Shown here: positions 1 to 11,577 of the stretch, one piece after another
How positions within the stretch are numbered: position 1 is the stretch's first letter
Layout: the number at the start of each line of letters is the position of its first letter
Assembly (NCBI RefSeq): GCF_905220415.1
Contig: NC_059548.1
Span: forward strand, 1,428,501-1,492,500
Direction of reading: 5' to 3'
Length of the DNA: 64,000 nt
DNA from: Colias croceus
Taxonomy: Eukaryota > Arthropoda > Insecta > Lepidoptera > Pieridae
Position numbers and translations under genes: made by a program
The notes under the pieces: generated by a model
Seen by the model: the letters and a program-made list of their open reading frames with translations, nothing else
What the model was told of the DNA's origin: nothing
The model's database searches: none

Positions 1-105
1 CGCGTGATTCGACGTATTTCTGTAAAGTTACATATAGTAAATTATTTTTTGAAAAATAAGGTCATAAAGAAGTTTCACTTCTTACGTGTGTACACGCACA
101 TTTTT
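1..105 (+). repeat. Interspersed repeat with AAGAAGTTTCACTTCTT core, copy 1
   Basis: This stretch, from the left edge to about 105, recurs in inverted orientation at 9456-9551 with only a few differences. It carries the palindromic core AAGAAGTTTCACTTCTT followed by ACGTGTGTACACG. The copy lies in an intron of the transporter gene and ends only about 25 bp before the splice acceptor of the exon starting at 128. It continues left of the window. Related but shorter matches to the core are at 17783-17877 and 34539-34633. The class of element is not known to me. Confidence 0.75.
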
Positions 106-127
106 TTACAATTAAATCCCTTTCCAG

Positions 128-1269
128 GTGAATACGGTCCAGCCATAGGTCTATTCATAGCGGCCAACACAGGCTGTGATCCCGCCGCAACCGTCGCCAT
201 ACTCGCTGTAGGTGTTGGTCTCAACGGTGGTATCTACTCCGGTTTCAAGGTGAGACATGGTTTAGTTATTTCTTTTAAATTTACTAAGCATTGTTTGTAA
301 GCCTTAATGTAAGCTATGTCTGTATGAAAGTTTATTCTAACTGTTTTCGACTGAAGTACGAAGTAAACCGACTGACAGCGAATTCTCAGTAATTTCTCAT
401 TTACCTTTTCGGTACGGAACCTCCCCTTTTACCCTTTGGGTACGGAACCTTGAAAAATTTTGTGTCTTTAATACTTTGTCATATACAGACACAATGATAA
501 TCCTTAGATTGATAATCGCATAAAACTTATTAACAGAACAATCAAAATATATCTTGAATTAATTCCTTCAACCATATCGATTTTTCGTCCTTATACTCTT
601 ACAATGTTTTTAAATTTAGTTTATTAAAAATCGATCTAATTATATTTTTATCAAATTTATATCTAAATAAAAACTCCTTGTCCAGGTGAACCACTTGGAC
701 ATTTCACCGCGTTTCGCTGGAATCCTGATGGCATTCACCAACTGCCTCGCCAACTTGACCGGTCTACTGGCTCCCATCGTGGCTGGATATATTATCGAAG
801 GAAAGGTAAGGAAAAATCATTTATTACTAAAGTATGAAAAAACTAATTTGATTAAAAGAGAGCAATTTACGTAGTTAATTGTTATTAGGTAAAATTAATA
901 TGTACATATAATAAATAATATATAATATAATTATAAATAATATAGATAGATTTATTTTTGAAGCAATAAAGTACAGTAACACTATTTCCTTCCTGTAAAT
1001 TTATTATTAAAGCAACTAAGCTTTTCTATAGATAAGCAAAACTAATCTACGATTATTTCTTCCAGCCAACACAAGCACAATGGAGGAAAGTGTTCTACAT
1101 CGCGGGCGGAGTCTACATATTCTGTGCGACGTTCTACAATCTATTCGGTTCAGGAAGGCGACAGGATTGGGACAACCCCGCCGAAGACGAAGCGATCGCT
1201 AAGAAAGCCGCAGATAAAAAAGCAATGAAGAGGGCCAAAAACGAGAATACAGCGGAGACCGCGCAATAG
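128..1269 (+). CDS. SLC17-type MFS anion/phosphate transporter (sialin-like), last three exons
   Basis: Only the C-terminal part is in the window. The exons are 128-249, 686-805 and 1066-1269; each internal one is bounded by AG and GT, and the stop is TAG at 1267-1269. The spliced peptide runs through the last membrane helices: AIGLFIAANTGC, then VNHLDISPRFAGIL with a hydrophobic run ending GLLAPIVAGYI, then VFYIAGGVYIFCATFYNLFG. It ends in a charged cytosolic tail beginning GSGRRQDWDNPAEDE. The helix order, the N-H-x-D-x-[SA]-P-R-[FY]-A-G motif and the FGSG-x-R-Q-x-W-D end are characteristic of SLC17 transporters (sialin, vesicular glutamate and insect 'putative inorganic phosphate cotransporter' proteins). 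These couple organic anion or phosphate movement to H+ or Na+. The exact substrate cannot be told from this piece. The first exon begins in phase 1, so more exons lie left of the window. Confidence 0.9.
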
Positions 1270-2960
1270 ATTAAAAAAGCTCGGCGGACATGACAGATCG
1301 ACGAAAAAATGGACACATGACAGCTGTCAAAATATCGGAGGGAATTTTTTCTTTTTTTTTTGAAGATATACTTTTTCTGTGTGGTTTCGAAATTTAAAAA
1401 AATATTTTCATGATTGTCACGTTCGCCTTAGCTGATAGTGATACGAGTTGCAAAGTTTTAGAGCTTTTAGGTGAGACTGTTAGCTAATTATTTTCTTTAC
1501 TTCTTCTCTTCCTTTCAAGTGTAACGTATTTTACGATAATGCTCTCTCGTTCCATCGTATTAAAATACTACGGTAGAATGAGAGAACATGATGAGAACCA
1601 TCTTTCTGTACTCTTAATTTAAATTTTTTAGCTGTGAAGCTAAGATTCTTTATAGAACAGCATTTAAATCAAAATTATTATCTACTGTCAATGCTTCAGA
1701 AAAATCAGACGTTACATTTGTCTATGCATACAGTCTATAACCTGGTCAATGTGTTTTGTTCACAAAATACATGAAAGACGCACATCATTGGGGCTGTGAT
1801 ATCTTGAGTAGTTCTTTGGACTCGTATCATGATTATTTATTAAATTAATTTAGTATTTATATGTAAAAGTATTATAACGCTTGAGTGTGTAGACGAATGC
1901 GAGGTGTGTGTTAATAAAAATGAACTTTTGCTATTGGTAACTTTGTAATCAAAGCTTTAGGCCGCTATTATATCATAGAAAATTTGTCTATGATGTCTTA
2001 CTAGCGAATAAAAATTGAAAACCATTTTAATATACAATGGTTATATAAATATAATATGAGCCTAAAAGTTCATTGAATATTAACACAATAATTTGTTAAG
2101 TAAGTGACAATGGGTCCAACTGTTTTAATGTTACCGTCCAAGCCAGTGAATTTTCACAATCCTTGCACTATTCAATTTAAAGATCAAAATTAAATGTTAC
2201 CTATTCGGACTATAAATAATTAACAGTGTGGATTTTGATAAAATATGCAGTTACTCGAATACAAAAATTTTGAGCAACACGAATTTTTTCAAACTTAGTA
2301 GATTTTTTAAGAAACTATTTTTTTAAAAATATACGAACTACGGAGCCATTTTTTATTGTACTGCACAAAGGTTTTTGCGCCACGACCAAAAATAATATTG
2401 TAAAGTATCATTTCGTGTTGCTCCACACTCTTAACCATAGACTAAAAATTTTAAATTTCGAATTACGAACTCTACAGTCTGTGCTCTTGAGTTAGTGCCA
2501 AACGGTAATTACCTATTATTTGAATTTATTTTTAATGTTTAGTATTCGCTTTATGCAAATGTTAATGCGTTAGTTATGCAGATAATATAAGATGTAAATT
2601 ATTTATCGTTTTAGTTTTATTTTACGCATACCGTGCTCGGAGCTGATGTGATCATATTGTTAGTGTATTTAAGCTAAGTTTAGCTTATGATATGCTAAAT
2701 TACCGTAGACAAATTTTATATTCATTTTAGGATTTTGTCATAGACATAAAATATATTCTAAAATAGAGCTTTGTACCAATTTATAGTATTAAAATATATC
2801 TTCTGAAATTGCCAATGACAGGCAATAAGAGTGCCTCGTAATAATATTGTCGTCCAAAACTATTTAAACTAGCCGTGTTAAACATGGCGCAACAATTCTG
2901 TATAATTCCTGTAACTATTTAAATGCTTTTAAATTTTTCAAGAAAATAAACGAGGTTTTT
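1270..2960 (+). other. Probable long 3'UTR of the SLC17-type transporter
   Basis: No coding signal follows the stop. Candidate polyadenylation signals AATAAA lie at 1913-1918 and 2945-2950, so alternative 3' ends of about 0.65 and 1.7 kb are possible. The end point is an inference. Confidence 0.45.
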
Positions 2961-3756
2961 AAGTATGCTGACTTTTTATTTATTAATTTAATGCAGAAAT
3001 CCTATATATTTAAACATAATCCGTGTTTTCCAATTACAGCACTAGAGCGCATTATGCGGCATAATGCTTAACGTTGAATGTTCCAACTACAGCAACGCTT
3101 CGCACATTCGAGCACTCTAAAAGTAATGCGCGTGAATTGATGCATGCAATCGATTTATCGTTAGGAATTATTAATTGTTGGAAAAAAATTTAAAGCTTTC
3201 GTTTCATTGTAGTTTTTTCGAAATAATCAAAGTTAATTCAAATTGTGTTAAAAAAATAAATATAAGTATGGATTTAGGTACAAACATTGAAAAAAATGTT
3301 AATGAAATAATCAAAATCCAAATTACTTAAAATAACCGTAAATAGTTTTCAACCAATTATTATGTATACCACTTTCTTAGCCAATATTCACTTCCCTGCT
3401 GGCCCTTTATAAAATATCTTAGCCATTCTCGAATCAACCTGAAGAGACAAGAAAATTATGTTGAATCATGAATGACAAACACACAGAAGAAAACTCGACC
3501 AGATAAATGAAGGGATTGAAATTGGCGCCTTCCTATTTATCTCTCTCACATAATTTCGGTCATAATCGAAAAGCAATATGACAGCTGAGCGACGCCATTA
3601 ATTTCAATCCTATTTACTAGTCTATAATAAGTTACATAAATAAACATTAATACATTAAAGTGGAATGATTCGTGTTAAGTGTTAACCAGCCCAGTAGATA
3701 AATGTTGCGTTGGGAGATGGTAAGGGATAAATAAAATGCAAATTCTAAGCCAAATA
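2961..3756. other. Convergent intergenic spacer between the transporter and POLR1A
   Basis: AT-rich DNA with no gene. A decayed inverted repeat is visible: GGATTGAAATTGGCG near 3513 faces CGCCATTAATTTCAATCC ending near 3611. This is likely an old TIR element. Confidence 0.4.
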
Positions 3757-3762
3757 TTTATT
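3757..3762 (-). terminator. Polyadenylation signal of POLR1A
   Basis: AATAAA on the minus strand (TTTATT on plus), about 46 bp past the POLR1A stop at 3808-3810. This predicts a very short 3'UTR. Confidence 0.6.
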
Positions 3763-3807
3763 TTAAACGTAAAATATAGTTAAATGTACATGAATTATTC
3801 ACTTTGC

Positions 3808-6800
3808 TTATCCCACAACTTTACTATAATGTAAACTAAACGCTCCCGTACCGATGCGACACGGTTGTCCGATCATAAGGCAACTTGACGCAGACCGAAG
3901 GTTATCAGTTTTAGCATTAAGAACGGCTTCCTTCAAAAATATCAGAGACGATTCAAAGGACATTTGCTGCAATGGTGAAGAAGATGCCTCCATACCCTTA
4001 CGACTCATGGGCTCAAACACTCCATTATAGGTCATGTAATCCGCGACCAAAGACAAATGCCTCGGGTCAACTGCAATACCGTACACATTGAACACATTTT
4101 GAATTTCCTTTATTATCACTTTATTAGCCGCTTCGATGCCGTACGTTCTAGCAATCGCGTGAATATCGTTACTGTATAGCTTATTCAAATTCAACATATC
4201 ATTATATTTGAACATTTGAACGATGTTTATTCCTTCTGTTTTTAGGTATAGTACTCCCTTTTCTTTGTTGGTGATAGCACGTTTGATATGCTTGATTTCA
4301 TAAATGACGGATTTCATGGCTGCTTCTCGTAATGCTTGAGAGAGATCGACTTTAAGGAAGCTAATTGGGAATAGAACTGTTAGTTCACACCATTTAAAGG
4401 ACTTGGTATCAAAGATGTAGTTTGTAGCATCATTGAGACGTTCAACGACGTCTGCCATGGACTTATTGTGAGCAGCTGATACTTTCTCCGACTTTTCGTC
4501 TTCTTCTTCTTCTTCAATATCCTTGACGCTTTGTTCCTCATTTTCGATATCTACTTCATCATCAGACTTTTCTTCTTCCTCAGATTCGGGATCATCGTAC
4601 TCCTGCTCATCTGCTTGTTTTTTGCGGATTTTCACCTGAAATCAGAAAGAAACGTGATTTTATTTTCTTAGAAGCAGGTTTAATGAATGAAACGAAAACG
4701 AACATCGATAATAAAACGAATATTAGAATTGAATTTTTGGATAAGATTCTGTTTTTAACGTGATCAAGATTTAGTAGAAGAAAATATTAAGATTATTCAT
4801 TTTCATCCATTATTTTTAAGAAAAAAATAATATCTTTCATGAATAACTAACATTTAATTATTAATTTATTTGAAACTAGGAATATAAAATAAATAAACTT
4901 ACATCAGTATTGTCGTCATCATCGTTAGGTCCCTCTTCATCCGAGCTATCCACTGGTTCTCGTCCAGCCGCTTTATCCGGCTTTTCTTCGAAAACCTCAT
5001 TATCTTCATCATCACTGTCAGCAGAAACTCTCTTTTTCTTTTCCTTTTCAGTCGACCACAAAACACCACAAGTGGCTTTAGCTTGCTTACGAATATGCGT
5101 TAACATTTCCGAGAAGAATTTATTCTGCATATGCTTTATTATCTGTGCTGGTTTTATTACATACTGCGTTTTGAACTGGGAGTGTGGTAGAAATACGAAA
5201 CGCATAGTTGTCTTCAACTGTCTATTCGGTTTGATTACGATTTCACACTCCACGTCTATTTTTTCTAGTACGTCAGCTACAGTAACTCGATTCATTTTCC
5301 TTCGTAATTTCTCAGCTTTACGAGTTAGGTCGGAGATGTTATCAAGGAACGGTATATCCATATTTGGTGTTTTAAGGTTTGCTGACGCAGTCATGAGAAT
5401 TTCTCTTAGACGTGGTATACCGAGGGTGACGTTCATGTCACCTCTACCGGCAAAGTGGAAGGTATTCAGTGTCATCTGAGTTGACGGTTCTCCTATAGAC
5501 TGTGCTGCTAGCAACCCTACAGGTTCTCCGGGAGCTGCCATAGATGCTAAATATTTAGCATTAATTACTTCCTTGAATTTTACATTCTCGGTGGTTTCTC
5601 TAAATATGTTCTGATCACGATTCTTTAGGTAACTTTGAATAATTTCGTCAAGTTGTTCATTAATAACACCAAACTTATATTCAGGGGACATTTTACTGGG
5701 AATTGGGTCTGGGCATTTCTTTCTTGTATATTCAGCTCTTTCTTCTTCGTCCAATGATCTCCACTTTTTTTCAAGCTCCCAATAATATGGATCACGAGTT
5801 TCATCCGTGGGTTTTTCGTCGAGTGTGATGTTTTTCCTTGCAATTGCAGAGAATTTAGCAAATCCATTGCTCCTTTCTTTCACAAATGGACTGCCATACT
5901 TTTTCTTCCATTTCTTCAACGACTTTGTCGCTTTCGCTATTGCTTTGTCTTCTTCCTCCTTAAGTTTTTTGATAGTAGATTTACTAATGACTGCATTAAC
6001 ATTTATATCTAGGAATGGAAATTGGTCTTTTTTAATATATTGACATTTCAGTACATCTAGTCCATCTTCGCCATAAGCAAATTGAATGACGCTGCCATCA
6101 GCATCGCGAACCGTGTGATCATACGCAACACTCAGACCTTCGAGATGTTTGATTAGACACCTTTGTAAATAACCAGAACGACTCGTTTTAACAGCTGTAT
6201 CAATCAGACCTTCACGACCAGCCATACAATGGAAGAAGAACTCTTGTGGTTGAATTCCTGTCATAAAGCGACCGTCTATAAAACCACCAGCTCTGGGTGT
6301 TATGTCGTATGGAGGAAAACTAGGCAAGGACCTGCCGGACATCATCAGTGGAGGTCTTTTGCCTTCTAATTCAATTTGTCCCAACAAACATGAAATCTGC
6401 ATAGTGTTGACTGTAGATCCTTTAGCACCAGATTGTACCATTAATTGAAGATTGTTATATGGGAATTTCTCTAATAATCCTTGAGTTAAACAGACTGTGT
6501 TTATATCATTTGTATAGGAATCAAGTACATTTTTGTATTGTCTATCTAAATTCGCCCTGAACTTTGGATCTTTGTTCATCATATCACCAATAGTATCTTT
6601 AATTTTACTTTCGTCAGTATCTGCGGGTAATTCTGTCGCTTTAACAGCTGCGAGTTTACCGACCTGTCTCACTAGACGTACGATTTCTTCCCTCTTTTTG
6701 TCTGCTTCCGGTACGACAAGAATATCTTTGACGCCGAGAGTGAATCCGATCCATTGAAGGTAGAACGTGAAAACCTTCGAAAACGAACTTAAAAGAGCAC

Positions 6801-9054
6801 TTGAGCTATCTCCACCATACAACTCGTACATACAATGCACGAGACCATAAGGTGTAGCACCATAGTGAGTTTTGTCCAATACACCACTCAAAAGTTCTCC
6901 TTTTCTTATTATAACTTCTGCTTCAGACATTTCATTAGGGTTAGAAAATTGTTCACCTCCTGCTTTCCAAGGCCTTACTTTTGTTTTTTGCCAAGCTTTA
7001 GCACTGATTTTGGCTTTTCCTATCAATGACAAATATGGTTTGCCTTTTGGGATATTATTTATAATAATTGTAGAAAGAACTTGTTTACCGGACCAGAGCG
7101 TGACTGGTTTTAATATTGTAGGTGGTAGTAGTTTTATTTCTCCTTTATGATTTGCTAGAGCTTGAAAAACAAGTTGTTGATAGTCTGATTTATTGAAGAA
7201 TGCTCCTCGCAATGACATTCTTACACCTGAAATGACATGATCTTGAATTAAACCACTCAATGGTGTTCCGTCCTTTGGCACTAAATATTGATGACGAACT
7301 GACATAATGTTATAAGCTTCACTTCTAGCAATCTCGTTTTGTGGGAAATGTGCATTCATTTCATCACCATCAAAATCGGCATTGTATGATTTGCAGTTAG
7401 CATAGTGTAATCTAATAGTTTTCTCTCCTTTAAGGATTCTAGCTCTGTGTGCCATCATACTAGGCTTGTGAAGAGACGGCTGTCGATTCAATATTAAAAC
7501 ATCACCATTTATTAAATGTCTGTGAACAATCTTTAAACCTGTTTTCTTATACTCTTCAGGGGTAAGTAATCTGTTAGCCAGACTTTTTCTTTTCTCTATG
7601 GAGTCAGGTGGAATTCTTATTATTCGTCCATTCTTAATTTCTAACTTTTCAGCACCAGGGTGAACATTTGGGCCATTAATTACCATTTTTCTTAACTCAT
7701 CCACATTCCATTCTGTAACAGGTACAGGATAGGTTAGTTTTGTAGCAAAAACATCCGGCATTCCTATTTCATCTATATCCACATTAGGATCTGGTGTGAT
7801 GACAGATCGAGCAGCAAAATTGACTCTCTTTCCCATCATGTGCATTCTTATAATACCTTGTTTCTTTTCTATGATTTGCTTCAGACCGTAAGAACTAGTT
7901 TTTGGACCACTATTGCTAAGCAGATTTTGAGCATTCAACTGTAATTCTTGCCACAGTGTATGCAATTTCTCTGCTGGAGACTCACCAGATGTACCTTCAT
8001 AAGATTTCCTTGGTTCTGCATCAAGTTTATCTATGGTTTTCTGAGGATCTTGGCTTTTTAACACTTGTAGAACAACTCTAGCTGTATAGGACTTTCCAAG
8101 AATACTTTTGTAGACATTATTATGGGGGTGTTCAACTAAATCACCCTGCACTATATTACAAGGCCGAACATTGGATGGTAAGACAGGCAATACTTGCATA
8201 AAGAATACATCTGTTGCAGGTTTAAGGTTGGCATGTTTCAATATTGGAAGACAATACTTCAGAATATCTTCATCATTCTCAGCAATAGCACTACAGTTTT
8301 GTTTCAATTCATCTGGCATAAATATTTTTAGCCCTTTCGATCCTGTGTCTGCTGTTGTATTGTACATAATTTTATTATCTGTTGTTGTGACTTTTATTAA
8401 CTTACTTCTACAGAATATGCATGTCCTGGCCGTATTCATTGCTTTGAAATAAAAATTTATAATCTTAGTTCTCAATTTATCTGTGTTCTTATTCTGGAAA
8501 GTCTGTGTTACACCATCTGCTTTCTTTAATAACTTTTTATATTTTCTAATAGTTTTGTGCGGTTTATCTGGACTACTTGGCTGTCCTTTCTCTTTTGTAT
8601 CAATAACAAGGTTTTCTAAATCCAGAGCAGCAGTCACATAGCCTGCGTCTATTAAATCCAGTTGTAATTTTAATATAAACTTTATTCTGTCATCCATTTG
8701 AATTTTATGGCATTTTAAGCAGGAAACCCGGAACAATGTGTATATATTTTTAATATAGAGCGGATTTACAACACACAGAGGTAGTTCTATGTATCCAAAA
8801 TGACCGGGACAGTGTAACATTAGGTTATTGCAAGTAGCACAAAAGTCATTACGGTCTCTTATCGGGCCCATTGCCGGGTCGTACAATCCTCCAGGTGTGG
8901 GGTAGCCCAAAGTATCAAAAGTCGTCATATTGGTTATTTTGACAACGCTCAATTTCCTGATGTCTTCATCCGTGAATGTTAGAAACTGGACAGATTCCGG
9001 ATCAACAGACGTCAGCCCTTTCAAGACTGACGAAAAATTTGTTTCAATGTCCAT
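3808..9054 (-). CDS. POLR1A: DNA-directed RNA polymerase I subunit RPA1, complete, two exons
   Basis: The exons are 9054-4903 (start ATG at 9052-9054) and 4635-3808 (stop TAA), joined in phase 0 across a 267-bp GT-AG intron. The protein is 1,659 residues, close to the usual RPA1 length. It is the catalytic subunit that transcribes pre-rRNA in the nucleolus. Visible motifs in order: the LGYPTPGGLYDP start typical of Pol I; the zinc clamp C72-x2-C75-x6-C82-x2-H85 with CLKC at 112-115; the active-site NADFDGDEMNAH at about 558-569, whose aspartates bind the catalytic magnesium; and the bridge/trigger-loop segment MAGREGLIDTAVKTSRSGY at about 943. An acidic, poorly conserved D/E-rich insert spans the exon junction, as in other Pol I large subunits. 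There is no heptad CTD, which excludes Pol II. The C-terminus (GIEAANKVIIKEI through GTGAFSLHY) is intact. Confidence 0.97.
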
Positions 9055-9275
9055 CTTTGTAACCTAATAACAAATAATCATGAATTATATCTGACTTTTC
9101 GGCAACTAACCTCAACGAAAAGATTTTTGTGTAATTATTTAAAAAAATATAGTAGTTACTAGTTTGCCTTACCACAGATTGTTAGTCAACTGATTTAAGT
9201 GTTAAGGAGTAACATTAATAAGATTATAAGGCTTGCGATTTCATAAAATATGTACCATGTATGTTTTTAAATTTT
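9055..9275. promoter_or_regulatory. POLR1A upstream region
   Basis: AT-rich sequence directly upstream of the POLR1A start codon, presumably containing its promoter and short 5'UTR. I see no clear TATA box or other decisive element. Confidence 0.3.
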
Positions 9276-9368
9276 ACAAAAATGTCAAGACCACATGTAG
9301 CACAGACCAATGGCACAGACCCACAGACCCCACAGACCATAGGCACAGACACAGAGCACAGATGACAG
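9276..9368. repeat. Degenerate CACAGACC short tandem repeat
   Basis: Irregular copies of CACAGACC(A/C) occupy this stretch in the upstream region of POLR1A. It looks like a decayed minisatellite. Confidence 0.6.
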
Positions 9369-9455
9369 AATGTAGATTGTTGTTGTATGACATTTGCAAC
9401 AGATAATAATAAACAAATGTCATGTATTCAAGACAGATCAATGTTTGCGTGTACT

Positions 9456-9551
9456 AGTGTATACACGTAAGAAGTGAAACTTCTTTATGACCTTATTTTT
9501 CAAAAAATAATTTACTATATGCAGCTTTACAGAATTACGTCGAATCACGCG
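9456..9551 (-). repeat. Interspersed repeat with AAGAAGTTTCACTTCTT core, copy 2
   Basis: Reverse-complement match to 1-105, from CGCGTGATTCGACGTAATTC through the palindromic core to ACGTGTATACAC. The DNA beyond it (9552-9790) holds two GCGTAACG-AAAAAATGTTAC units and another AAAAGTTTCACTTTT. This may be the rest of the same element, which the left window edge cuts off in copy 1. Confidence 0.75.
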
Positions 9552-9833
9552 TGGTAGGGATAAGAAAGAGATGGCGCGTAACGGAAAAATGTTACGCGTA
9601 ACGAAAAAATGTTACACTAAATTTTTAAAGTGAAACTTTTATTACATCGTCTCAAACTTTTTGGTCTGTGTAGCGCATTTCGCGTGACGCACGATACGTA
9701 CGATAATTATCGTACAAATACGATAATTTTTAGTTAAATGTCTATATTGTGAAAAAAAGTTTCACTTTTACCGTGGTTTCATAAAACCACACAACATTTT
9801 TTTTATAAATTTATAAAGAATATAAAAAATTCG

Positions 9834-9909
9834 ATCACGAGGCGGGACTCGAACCCGCATCCTTCGCGCCATTCCGGGGCGGATGCCTAACCAACTCAGC
9901 CACTCGTGA
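9834..9909 (-). repeat. tRNA-like Pol III unit, copy 1 (Ser-GGA-like)
   Basis: On the minus strand this folds as a tRNA. The acceptor arm TCACGAG pairs with CTCGTGA. The A box TGGCTGAGTTGG and the perfect B box GGTTCGAGTCC (T stem GCGGG/CCCGC) are present. The weak anticodon arm CGCC-CCGGAAT-GGCG would give anticodon GGA with C instead of the invariant U at position 33. A nearly identical unit with the same flanks lies at 35260-35336. That makes it a tRNA-derived repeat rather than a working tRNA gene. Confidence 0.7.
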
Positions 9910-9937
9910 CCCGCCTGAGCAATCGAATTTATTCTAT

Positions 9938-10110
9938 TCTTTCCTCAATTCTTTCAGTTTTATGTGTCTTAAGCTCAGAGCAATAAACCTATAGAGTACT
10001 TGTATCGAGCGTATACTATTTACATATATTTGTTTCTCTCTATCTAAAGAAAACGTCGTATGAAAGAATGAGATAGCTATAGACTACAAGCTACGTTTCA
10101 ACATAGTCAT
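9938..10110 (-). repeat. Inverted, diverged partial copy of the SZRD1 promoter/5' region
   Basis: This matches the reverse complement of about 11345-11573. It shares TTCAGTTTTATGTGTC, the block CTCAGAGCAATAAACC-TATAGAGT, and TGAGATAGC(G/T)ATAGA further on. About 24 bp between two TGTGTC words in the SZRD1 copy are missing here. The copy ends next to the tRNA-like repeat. Confidence 0.65.
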
Positions 10111-10332
10111 GGCACCATTTTTACTATAGGTACGTATTTATATAGATAGAAGGTGATAGTGATGGATGTGATTCAATCGATAAAATCGTGGATGCATTTT
10201 GCATTTACGGTTTCGTGAAATAATAAATAATAAAAAAAATAAAAAACAAAATTAATAATTAATTTCAGTTCAATACATTATTTCTTTAATCCTACGAATA
10301 AAATTAATGCGAAATTATGCGAGAATGGATAA

Positions 10333-10452
10333 CTTTCTCTTTCACTGCTGAACCGATTACAATGAAATTTGGAAAAATTACTTTTGATCCCGTAAATCCC
10401 ACAGGAATGGGAACTATGCGGGTTTTTCTTTGAAAACGCATGTTTAGCAAGT
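10333..10452 (+). repeat. Fragment of the lepidopteran '...CTAG' short element
   Basis: It contains the family's landmarks CTGAACCGATTACAATGAAA and GGGAACTATGCGGGTTTTTC. The usual end GGGCGAAGCCGCGGGCGG is missing. A fuller copy is at 62073-62287. Confidence 0.7.
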
Positions 10453-10628
10453 ATGTAGTAGTTTCTCATCTATGAGAACTGTCATTTAATCAACCGTTCA
10501 ATTTTCACATAGTTACACAAGTAACTTATGTGTAAAAAAATTCCAAATAAAAATTCACCTTCTTTATTCAAATGTATTTATTATGTACAGGAACAAAAAA
10601 AACGTAAGCGTAAGATTGCACAATTCTT

Positions 10629-11240
10629 CTAGAGTTCGAAATGCAGTGAACACAATCTAGCAAAGTTCGACGGCGTCCAATCTACTCGTCTCATGTTTTA
10701 TACCCATTTTTTATTTAGCTCTGGAAATCTAAAACAAAATGAATTTATTAATAATCTAAAAGAGAAAATAATAAACAACAAACTAAACACATAAGTCACA
10801 TAAAACAACCACGTGGTATTTTTTATTTTTCTGCTGTAGAAAATTTACATCTTATTTGCAACAGCAACTACATATAAATCTGATATAAGAAACAAAATAA
10901 ATAAATCAACGTTAATATGAAATAGATTTTATGTCATAAATCGATAATATACGCTGGATGTGTTACATCACTACGGTGGTAAACAAAATGCCAAAATGCC
11001 AAATATTGTAACATTTTTTAAAATTATTTAATTATTTTGTATTCCACAACCCCATAAAGTGGGTAAATGTTACAGTTACAACATATAATTATAAAAAAGC
11101 GCTTGATAAAACTTTCAAATAGGGTTAAAACATAAATATTTATCAATTTGCTGAAAATCACTTACCGATGGAAAGATATTTTTTCATTGTTTTCATCCAT
11201 AACTCCCATTCGACTAGTGATAGCCGGTAGCTAAACATAC
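10629..11240 (-). pseudogene. Decayed THAP-domain gene fragment, two exons
   Basis: Two minus-strand blocks join across a GT-AG intron into a recognisable THAP zinc-finger domain. The upstream block ends at 11166 with ENNEKISFHR. The downstream block is 10728-10629; it continues in phase as FPELNKKWV, then an in-frame TAA, then NMRRVDWTPSNFARLCSLHF, E, L and a TAG stop. The family signature is W-x-P-S, C-S-x-H-F and the R-F-P turn, all seen here. Signs of decay are the TAA inside the domain, a second early stop straight after HFEL, and an apparent frameshift near the start. There the expected C-x(2,4)-C reads CLATGYH in another frame, with the second cysteine lost. THAP domains bind DNA and occur in host factors and P-element-like transposases; which one this was cannot be told. 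A tail signal AATAAA (TTTATT on plus) lies near 10570. Confidence 0.6.
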
Positions 11241-11577
11241 AATAGTCATTTTAGCACACTGACAAATAAAAAGAAACACTATACACTTTATATTTTCTAA
11301 ATATTTCGTTAAAAACACTTGATGCACCGAGACCTCCAGCTGGAAGGCAAACAAAATATAGCCGGCGCGCTACGTTTGAAGACAGTGCAGATACTCTATC
11401 GCTATCTCAATCTGGCTTATGCTGTTATTGACTAAGAGTAAGTAGATTAGAAAATATGTATTTTGTTCTGTCTCAATATAAGAACTCTATAGGTTTATTG
11501 CTCTGAGGTCTTAAGGGACACACCGCGCGCCATCTATTGAGACACATAAAACTGAAAAGTGAAAGAATAGAGTCAAC
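11241..11577 (+). promoter_or_regulatory. Upstream region of SZRD1, possibly shared with the THAP relic
   Basis: The SZRD1 start (11578, +) and the THAP fragment (from about 11240, -) diverge across about 340 bp. This stretch contains GC-rich CACACCGCGCGCCATC at 11519-11534 and GCCGGCGCGC near 11361. No TATA box is evident. Confidence 0.4.

Noticed and set aside
4910..5479. 189-codon plus-strand open frame opposite POLR1A
   Set aside because: It is serine-rich antisense shadow of the acidic POLR1A C-terminal coding region. The conserved protein is on the minus strand.
6533..7150. Several plus-strand frames opposite the POLR1A core
   Set aside because: They are antisense to conserved polymerase exons and have no splice or start support.
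9834..9909. Functional tRNA-Ser gene
   Set aside because: The anticodon loop has C at position 33, the stem is weak, and the unit is repeated with its flanks at 35260. It is treated as a tRNA-derived repeat.
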